From the NCBI GenBank assembly GCA_002071245.1, contig MWEV01000111.1, positions 1 to 15,159 of the forward strand: a stretch of DNA of 15,159 nucleotides, read 5' to 3'. This stretch comes from Deltaproteobacteria bacterium ADurb.Bin026. GTDB lineage: Bacteria > Desulfobacterota > Syntrophorhabdia > Syntrophorhabdales > Syntrophorhabdaceae. Shown in pieces: positions 14,961 to 15,159 of the stretch. Below the pieces are notes generated by a model that saw only the letters and a program-made list of their open reading frames with translations, did not search any database and was not told the DNA's origin. Made by a program: the position numbers and the translations under genes. The stretch's first letter is position 1, and every line of letters starts with the position of its first letter.

Positions 14961-15119
14961 AATAAACCCTCCTTACTCTTTTTTTAAAATAAATGTAATG
15001 GCTCACCCCCTTTCTCATGTATTTGTTTAAAATTGTATCCATAGAGGTATAAAGGATAAAGATATAATTGTAAAGATCTCTATAACAAATAACCCTCGCT
15101 CCCCTTTTCATTTGATATT

Positions 15120-15147
15120 ATGATAGCTTTATAGGTAAAAATGTCAA
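15120..15147 (-). promoter_or_regulatory. Sigma-70-like promoter for the small protein-symporter pair
   Basis: On the minus strand a perfect TTGACA (15142-15147) and TATCAT (15120-15125, five of six) stand 16 bases apart. The predicted start near 15113 gives a 5' leader of about 150 bases before the small protein ATG at 14960. In that leader I see AT-rich sequence with two purine runs (around 15000-15011 and the ribosome site at 14968-14973) but no riboswitch I recognise. Confidence 0.6.
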
Positions 15148-15159
15148 TAAAAAATTGAC

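Noticed and set aside
14917..15111. 64-codon reading frame in the symporter leader
   Set aside because: It overlaps the small membrane protein gene in another frame, has a low-complexity Ser/Thr tail, and resembles no family.

Overview
The window is a densely packed stretch of bacterial chromosome with a moderate, somewhat AT-leaning composition. It looks like a Gram-negative anaerobe of the Desulfobacterota (former Deltaproteobacteria) or a related phylum. The evidence is indirect: lipid A acyltransferase and Kdo/WaaP-type kinase genes imply an outer membrane with LPS, IspH implies the MEP isoprenoid route, and the run surE–miaB–DUF151 / hisC–cmk–ispH–rpsA is a gene order I associate with that group. 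The taxonomic call is inference. I see no mobile element, CRISPR array, rRNA or phage gene.

Left part (1-4250). A Sec-exported family 3 solute-binding protein is on the plus strand. Two minus-strand genes follow: a PIN/NYN-like putative RNase and an endonuclease Q family DNA repair protein. Endonuclease Q is divergent from a plus-strand pair made of a gamma-carbonic-anhydrase-like protein and a Kdo/WaaP-type LPS kinase. The anhydrase homologue has lost a metal ligand and its C-terminal end has fallen into another frame.

Central part (4248-13050, all minus strand). This is a very compact cluster that reads as one operon in the order tRNA-Pro(GGG), surE, miaB, DUF151 nuclease, PHP phosphatase, hisC, cmk, ispH, rpsA, a 58-codon Trm112-like gene, and an LpxL/HtrB-type acyltransferase. 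Several junctions are ATGA overlaps or gaps under 20 bases. It joins nucleotide metabolism, tRNA modification, histidine synthesis, isoprenoids, translation and lipid A. At its end it meets the LPS kinase gene tail to tail, and one hairpin holds both stop codons.

Right part (13050-15159, minus strand). A sodium:solute symporter of the ActP/PanF-like type is preceded by a 50-residue single-helix membrane protein whose stop overlaps the symporter start (ATGA). The pair has a good sigma-70-like promoter about 150 bases upstream and an intrinsic terminator behind it.

No wholly new system is evident. The items most worth a second look are the small membrane protein plus symporter pair, the decayed carbonic anhydrase homologue, and the endonuclease Q/PIN-like neighbourhood. 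No stretch longer than 300 bases lacks a gene.
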